The position numbers and the translations under genes are program-made. This document shows, piece after piece, positions 59,220 through 64,000 of a stretch of 64,000 nt of DNA; within the stretch, counting starts at the first letter, position 1, and the number at the start of each line of letters is the position of its first letter. The notes beneath the pieces are model-generated. The model ran no database searches. It was given only the letters and a program-made list of their open reading frames with translations, and had not been told where the DNA came from. This DNA comes from Arthrobacter globiformis (GTDB taxonomy: Bacteria; Actinomycetota; Actinomycetes; Actinomycetales; Micrococcaceae): positions 4,030,001 to 4,094,000 of the forward strand of contig NZ_JAUSYZ010000001.1 in NCBI RefSeq assembly GCF_030817195.1, given 5' to 3'.

Positions 59220-61558
59220 GATTTCCCTCCTGTCTGCGTCACTCCTGTCTGCGGCACCAGCAGCGCGACGGGGAAAGCCCGGAAGATGTCAGCGATCTTC
59301 ACGGCCCCCGGTCCGAAGCCGGCACCGGTCAGTTCATCCTTCATGGCGGTTTTAAGTTCGACGGCGGTGTCCCGCCACCCGCCCGACTGTTCCAGTCCGT
59401 AGGGCAGCCGGGTGGCAAGGGTCAGCGCCCCCGGCGCTGCCGGGATGCCCCGGTCGAAGGCGAGCAGGTGCCCGGCCGCGGGGCCAGCGGCATTGACCGG
59501 CCGGTAACCCGTGAACAGCTGGGGCCGGTCACGGCGCAGCCGCAGCGCGCGCGAGGTCACAAGCAGCTTTGTCCGCTCATCCGTAAATAGCGGGGGCACG
59601 TCGCCGGCATCGAGCTGTTCTAGCGCGGCGCGCCGGTCATCGAAGCTGAATGGGCGACGGTTGTCCGGGTCCGTCAGCGACCGGTCCCAGAACTCCGTGC
59701 CCTGGTACACGTCCGGGACGCCGGGCATGGTCAGCTGCACGAGCTTGGCCGCCAAGGAGTTGGAGGCACCATGCGGCTCCAGGAGTTCCACGAGCGACTC
59801 GACTTCAGCCCGCACCGCGGGGTTGTCGAACGCGGCGTCGACGGCGGCGGCCAGCTTCTCCTCGAACGCCGGATCGGGATCGGTCCAGTTGGTCGAGTTC
59901 CCGGCTTCGCGCGCGGCCTTCAGCGCGTAGTACTGCAGGCGCTCCCGGCTGGCGGGCCAGGCGCCGGCGATGGCCTGCCACAGCAGAGCGGACAGCGGGC
60001 CGTCCGGCAGCGGGGCCAGTTCGCGCAGCCGGTTCAGGGCCCGCTCCCATTCGCCGGCGACCTCGGAGATGACCGAGATCCGCGCCCGGGTGTCCTCGCT
60101 GCGTTTGGTGTCGTGCGTGCTCAGCGTCGTCATGGACAGCGGAAGCTCTGCCTGCCGGCGGGCCATCCGGGCATGGAACTCGTCCGGCTCCACGGAGAAC
60201 TCGGTGGGGTCGGCGCCCACTTCGGTGAGGGTGCCCAGCCGGTTGTAACGGAAGAACGCGGTGTCCTCCACGCCCTTGGCCATGACCATTCCCGAGGTTT
60301 GCTGGAAGCGCCGGGCAACCTCCAGGTCCGTGTCCAGCAACAGCGGTTGCAAGGCCTGGATGGCCTGGTCGAGTTCCGGCCGCCTGCGCGCGGCAAGCTC
60401 GCACGCCTCCTTCAGGACCTCCGCGCCCTCCGGCAGGTACGTGCGGTAGACCGGGAAGGCGGCGATGATCTCCGCGATGGCGTCCGCCGTGGCATCGGCG
60501 GGGAGTCCGGCGTCGTCCGGAACCAGCCGGGCCAACCGCAGGATCTCCGAGTGCAGGATGCCGTCAGTGATCCGGCGCTTGGTTCCCCGGATCATGTCCT
60601 CGTAGTCGGCAGGCTCCCCGCCGCGCAGCGAGGCGTCCAGCCGGTCCAGCGGTTCCTGGCCGCGTGGATCCACGAAAACCCGGTCCACGTCCGCGAGAGC
60701 GTCGTAACCCGTGGTGCCCTCGCACTCGAAGCTGGCCGGCAGCTCCTCTCCCGGCTCGAGGATCTTTTCGATCAGCAGGTAGGCGCCGCCGGTGGCCTCC
60801 CGGAGCCGCTTCAGGTACCCCTCGGGGTCGGCCAGGCCGTCCGGGTGGTCGATCCGCAGTCCGTCCGCGAGCCCCTCACGGAACCAGCGCACCACTTCCT
60901 CATGGGCTTCATCGAAGACGGCGGGAATCTCCACGCGGACGCCGGCGAGCGTGTTCACCGCGAAGAAGCGGCGGTAGTTCAGCTCGTTGTCCGCGCGCCG
61001 CCAGCCCATGAGTTCGTAGTGCTGCCGGGCGTGGACGTCACGCGGAGAATCGCCCTCGGTGTAGCTGCCGTCGGCCAGCGGGAAGCGGTGGTCGTAGTAC
61101 CGCAGCTCCCCGTCCTTGATTTCGAGCTGGTCCAGGTCGTCGTCGCTGCCGAGGACCGGGAGCCGGATGCGTCCCCCGGCGAGGTCCCAGTCGACATCGA
61201 ACGCTTCCGCGTAGCGGGACTGGCGCCCTTCCTTAAGCAGCGACCACCACCAGGGGTTCTGCGCCGGCGTGGCTACGCCGACGTGGTTGGGCACGATGTC
61301 GATCAGCACGCCCATGCCGGCGGCCCGGGCCGCCTTGGAGACGGCGGCCAGGCCCTCCGGGCCGCCGCGTTCGGGGTCGACGGCGGAGGGGTCGGTGACG
61401 TCGTACCCGTGATCGGAGCCCTGCTCCGCGGTCAGGACCGGTGACAGGTAGACCCAGTCGACGCCGAGCGAGCGCAGGTACGGCACGGTTTCAGCGGCGT
61501 CGAACAGCGTGAACCCCTGCCGGATCTGCAGCCGGTACGTGGAGACGGGGGTTTTCAT
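59216..61558 (-). CDS. treY: Malto-oligosyltrehalose synthase
   Basis: A 780-residue GH13 enzyme that turns the reducing end of a maltooligosaccharide into a trehalose unit. It starts MKTPVSTYRLQIRQGFTLFD, the usual TreY start, with IVPNHVGV, DGLRIDHPDGLADP (nucleophile Asp) and LIEKILEPGEELP (Glu). MSTLSTHDTKRSEDTRARI-type sequence (TTLSTHDTKRSEDTRA) is also characteristic. It overlaps glgX and treZ by four bases each, so all three are translated from one message. Confidence 0.97.
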   Translation of the reverse strand: MKTPVSTYRLQIRQGFTLFDAAETVPYLRSLGVDWVYLSPVLTAEQGSDHGYDVTDPSAVDPERGGPEGLAAVSKAARAAGMGVLIDIVPNHVGVATPAQNPWWWSLLKEGRQSRYAEAFDVDWDLAGGRIRLPVLGSDDDLDQLEIKDGELRYYDHRFPLADGSYTEGDSPRDVHARQHYELMGWRRADNELNYRRFFAVNTLAGVRVEIPAVFDEAHEEVVRWFREGLADGLRIDHPDGLADPEGYLKRLREATGGAYLLIEKILEPGEELPASFECEGTTGYDALADVDRVFVDPRGQEPLDRLDASLRGGEPADYEDMIRGTKRRITDGILHSEILRLARLVPDDAGLPADATADAIAEIIAAFPVYRTYLPEGAEVLKEACELAARRRPELDQAIQALQPLLLDTDLEVARRFQQTSGMVMAKGVEDTAFFRYNRLGTLTEVGADPTEFSVEPDEFHARMARRQAELPLSMTTLSTHDTKRSEDTRARISVISEVAGEWERALNRLRELAPLPDGPLSALLWQAIAGAWPASRERLQYYALKAAREAGNSTNWTDPDPAFEEKLAAAVDAAFDNPAVRAEVESLVELLEPHGASNSLAAKLVQLTMPGVPDVYQGTEFWDRSLTDPDNRRPFSFDDRRAALEQLDAGDVPPLFTDERTKLLVTSRALRLRRDRPQLFTGYRPVNAAGPAAGHLLAFDRGIPAAPGALTLATRLPYGLEQSGGWRDTAVELKTAMKDELTGAGFGPGAVKIADIFRAFPVALLVPQTGVTQTGGKS

Positions 61559-64000
61559 GCGTCCTCCCCTGCGGGCTTAACCGCCTTCAAGTGGCCGCCG
61601 CGCTTACCAGCAGGCTTGGTGCCCGGCTTTTTTGCCGGCTGCTCCGCTGCGGCCTTCGCAGGCGCCGCAGCCGGCCCTGCATCAGGTTCTGCAACCGGGT
61701 CAGCAGTAGGCTCTGCAACCGGGTCCGCGGCAGGTTCAGCCGCAGCAGTATCTGCCGGGTCTGCAGCCGGGTCAGCCGGCTTTTTCGTCCTGGCCGGCTC
61801 GGGAACAGCGGGTGCGGTGAGGGCCGCGGTCTCAGCGGTAGCGGTCTGGGTCAGCGCTGCGAGCGAGGCGGCCACGGAATGGTCCGGCTCCTCCTCGGGT
61901 GCGCTGTGGGCGCGCAGCACCACCAGGGATTTGGCGGCGACGGACAGGATGGTGCCGGCGTCCGCGGGCTTGGAGTCTGCGCCTTCGCCTGCGGTGTCGA
62001 TGATGACGTCCCAGGCCGGTGCGTACTCGTCCGGCGGCAGCGTGAACTCAACGTCGCCGTCATGCGCGTTGAAGTACAGCAGGAAGTTCACGTCCGTGAT
62101 CCGGCGGCCACGGCTGTCGTGGCCCTGGATGCCGTCGCCGTTGAGGAACATGCCCACGGAACGGCCGAAGCCGCTGTCCCAGTCCTCCGGCTGCATGAGG
62201 TTGCCGTCGGGGTCGAGCCAGACGATGTCCGGCAGTCGTTCGCCTTCGCCTCGCCGCACGGGCCGGCCGTCGAAGAAGCGGCTGCGCCGGAAGGTGGGGT
62301 GCTTGGCGCGCAGCGAGTTGACGGCTGCGGTGAATTCGATGAGCGGCTGGTCCACGCTGTCCCAGTTGACCCAGGTCAGTTCGGAGTCCTGACAGTACCC
62401 GTTGTTGTTGCCCTGCTGCGTGCGGCCGAGCTCGTCGCCGTGCAGGATCATGGGCACGCCCTGGGAGAGCAGCATCGTGGCGATGAAGTTGCGCTGCTGC
62501 CGTGCCCGGAGCCCCAGGACCTTGGGATCGTCCGAGGGGCCCTCCGCCCCGCAGTTCCAGGACCGATTGTGCGATTCGCCGTCCTTGTTGTCCTCGCCGT
62601 TGGCGTCGTTGTGCTTCTCGTTGTAGGACACCAGATCGCGCAGCGTGAAACCGTCGTGTGCGGTGACGAAGTTAATGGACGCCACCGGGCGGCGGCCGGA
62701 GTGCTCGTAGAGGTCCGCCGAGCCGGTGATGCGGGAGGCGAACTCGCCCAGCGTGGCGGGTTCGCCGCGCCAGAAATCGCGTACGGTGTCGCGGTACTTG
62801 CCGTTCCATTCGGTCCACTGCGGCGGGAAGTTGCCCACCTGGTACCCGCCGGGCCCGACGTCCCACGGCTCGGCGATGAGCTTGACCTGGGACACCACCG
62901 GGTCCTGCTGGATGAGTTCGAAGAACGTGGAGAGCCTGTCGACGTCGTAAAATTCACGGGCCAGTGCCGCGGCGAGGTCGAAGCGGAATCCGTCCACGTG
63001 CATCTCGGTGACCCAGTAGCGGAGGGAATCCATGAGCAACTGCAGGGAGTGCGGCTGGCGGACGTTCAGGGTGTTGCCCGTGCCCGTATAGTCCATGTAG
63101 TACTGCTTGTCGTCCTCCACCAGGCGGTAGTAGGCCTCGTTGTCGATGCCCTTGAAACTCAGGGTGGGGCCGAGGTGGTTGCCTTCGGCGGTGTGGTTGT
63201 AGACGACGTCGAGGATGACCTCAATGCCTGCCCGGTGCAGTGAGCGGACCATCGCCTTGAAGTCCTGGACCTGCTGGCCGGTGTCGCCGGTGGAGCTGTA
63301 GGTGTTCTGCGGCGCGAAGAAGCCGATGGTGTTGTAGCCCCAGTAGTTGCTCAGGCCCTTCTCCTGCAGGGTGCCGTCGTTGACGAACTGGTGCACGGGC
63401 ATGAGCTCGATCGCGGTGACGCCCAGCTTCTGCAGGTGCGAGATCACGGCAGGGTGTGCCACGCCGGCGTACGTGCCGCGCTGCTCCTCGGGAATCTCCG
63501 GGTGCAGCTCGGTGAGCCCCTTGACGTGCGCCTCGTAGATGACCGACTTGTGGTACGGGATGCGCAGGTTCTGGTCGTTGTCCCAGTCGAAGAACGGGTT
63601 GATGACCACGCCCATCATCATGTGCGGCGCGGAGTCGGCGTCGTTCTTGGAGGAGGGGTCGCCCATGTTGTACGAGAACAGGGCCGGATCCCAGTCGATC
63701 TGGCCGGAGACTGCCTTGGCGTAGGGGTCAAGGAGCAGCTTGTTGGCGTTGAAGCGCTGGCCCTTGGCGGGGTCATAGGGTCCGTGGACCCGGTACCCGT
63801 ATTTCTGCCCTGGCTGGATCTGGGGCAGGTAGCAGTGCCACACATAACCGTCGACTTCGCGGAGTGTGACCCGGGTTTCGGTCCCCTCGTCGTCGAAGAG
63901 GCACAGTTCCACCTTGTCTGCGTGCTCGCTGAACAATGCGAAGTTGGTTCCAGTGCCGTCAAATGTGGCTCCCAGCGGGTAAGCCGATCCGGGCCAGATT
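61555..64000 (-). CDS. glgX: Glycogen debranching enzyme GlgX (5' end outside window)
   Basis: The last 815 or so residues of a GH13 debranching enzyme, entering the window at GATFDGTGTNFALFSEHADK in the CBM48 domain. The barrel has DVVYNHTAEGNH, DGFRFDLAAALAREF (nucleophile Asp) and LIAEPWDVGPGGYQ (Glu). It frees maltooligosaccharides from glycogen for TreY. After the normal end (KSLVVLRAHSAPEEEP) comes an extra Ala/Pro/Asp/Glu-rich tail of about 110 residues with AEPxADPVAEP repeats and a Lys-rich end. First gene of glgX-treY-treZ. Confidence 0.96.
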   Translation of the reverse strand, partial: IWPGSAYPLGATFDGTGTNFALFSEHADKVELCLFDDEGTETRVTLREVDGYVWHCYLPQIQPGQKYGYRVHGPYDPAKGQRFNANKLLLDPYAKAVSGQIDWDPALFSYNMGDPSSKNDADSAPHMMMGVVINPFFDWDNDQNLRIPYHKSVIYEAHVKGLTELHPEIPEEQRGTYAGVAHPAVISHLQKLGVTAIELMPVHQFVNDGTLQEKGLSNYWGYNTIGFFAPQNTYSSTGDTGQQVQDFKAMVRSLHRAGIEVILDVVYNHTAEGNHLGPTLSFKGIDNEAYYRLVEDDKQYYMDYTGTGNTLNVRQPHSLQLLMDSLRYWVTEMHVDGFRFDLAAALAREFYDVDRLSTFFELIQQDPVVSQVKLIAEPWDVGPGGYQVGNFPPQWTEWNGKYRDTVRDFWRGEPATLGEFASRITGSADLYEHSGRRPVASINFVTAHDGFTLRDLVSYNEKHNDANGEDNKDGESHNRSWNCGAEGPSDDPKVLGLRARQQRNFIATMLLSQGVPMILHGDELGRTQQGNNNGYCQDSELTWVNWDSVDQPLIEFTAAVNSLRAKHPTFRRSRFFDGRPVRRGEGERLPDIVWLDPDGNLMQPEDWDSGFGRSVGMFLNGDGIQGHDSRGRRITDVNFLLYFNAHDGDVEFTLPPDEYAPAWDVIIDTAGEGADSKPADAGTILSVAAKSLVVLRAHSAPEEEPDHSVAASLAALTQTATAETAALTAPAVPEPARTKKPADPAADPADTAAAEPAADPVAEPTADPVAEPDAGPAAAPAKAAAEQPAKKPGTKPAGKRGGHLKAVKPAGEDA
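61660..61790 (-). repeat. Degenerate coding repeat in the glgX tail
   Basis: The DNA for the glgX tail repeats a CTGCAACCGGGTC-containing segment at about 30-base intervals (61687, 61711 and similar), encoding AADPVAEPTADPVAEP-type units. It is a low-complexity, probably disordered region. Confidence 0.75.

Overview
The window is a high-GC stretch of chromosome from an actinobacterium. The best fit is a member of the Micrococcaceae close to Arthrobacter or Pseudarthrobacter. Supporting signs are the galU / 5-formyl-THF cyclo-ligase / zinc-ribbon neighbourhood shared with Mycobacterium, a mycothiol-type MshA together with an actinobacterial inositol-phosphate synthase, the treY-treZ-glgX trehalose cluster, a groES-groEL pair under CIRCE control, and G/C-rich third codon positions. 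No prophage, integrase, insertion sequence, plasmid gene or CRISPR array was seen. Most of the window is core chromosome.

Layout. 0-7.4 kb: regulator/transporter pairs (LysR with an MFS exporter, AsnC, ArsR, a second MFS, a second AsnC), then a DUF1761 protein, CorA and a protein resembling only the C-terminal part of ZapE/AFG1. 7.4-9.4 kb: a small secreted protein, an Hpt-like protein without its histidine, and tRNA-Ala(CGC). 9.4-15 kb: an NmrA-like protein, then a GlpR/SepX-like divisome protein, rimJ, galU, 5-formyl-THF cyclo-ligase, an FmdB/Ruc-type zinc ribbon and a SAF-domain protein. 15-31 kb: a helicase-endonuclease fusion, guaA, DUF3817, SURF1, a lone PTS EIIA, glpD, a GuaB3-type IMPDH relative, an ABC exporter and guaB. 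30.6-41.8 kb: an OatA-like acyltransferase, DUF389, groEL/groES, a class I methyltransferase, a shikimate-dehydrogenase-like protein, a GH3 lipoprotein and a GCS2-type ligase. 41.9-46.2 kb: the overlapping alr-tsaE-tsaB-rimI-tsaD operon. 46.3-56 kb: a PfkB kinase opposite a GH4 glycosidase, mshA, fhs, a DUF559 nuclease-like protein, a DUF2306/MerR pair and ino1. 56.3-64 kb: an aldo/keto reductase and the glgX-treY-treZ operon, with glgX running off the window.

How the genes connect. guaA, guaB and the GuaB3 relative concern guanine nucleotide supply. ino1 makes the inositol phosphate that MshA uses to begin mycothiol synthesis. galU, treY, treZ and glgX belong to glucose-1-phosphate, glycogen and trehalose metabolism. 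fhs and the cyclo-ligase feed the one-carbon folate pool. The tsaBDE genes make the t6A modification of tRNA.

Most unusual points. (1) Three intergenic tandem arrays at 52.2, 53.5 and 54.9 kb all have a 32-bp period and the same GTGAGGAAG anchor, but array-specific remainders; two of them flank a DUF559 nuclease-like gene in opposite orientation. (2) The gephyrin-like partner gene glp is absent from the galU-rimJ-glpR neighbourhood. (3) rimJ, glpD and the DUF389 gene each carry exactly one extra base, while a fourth gene (26.4 kb) is genuinely decayed. (4) There is an Hpt fold without its phospho-acceptor histidine and a ZapE-like protein without an ATPase domain. (5) TTTGCAA boxes lie at exact 14-bp spacing upstream of the ArsR gene.
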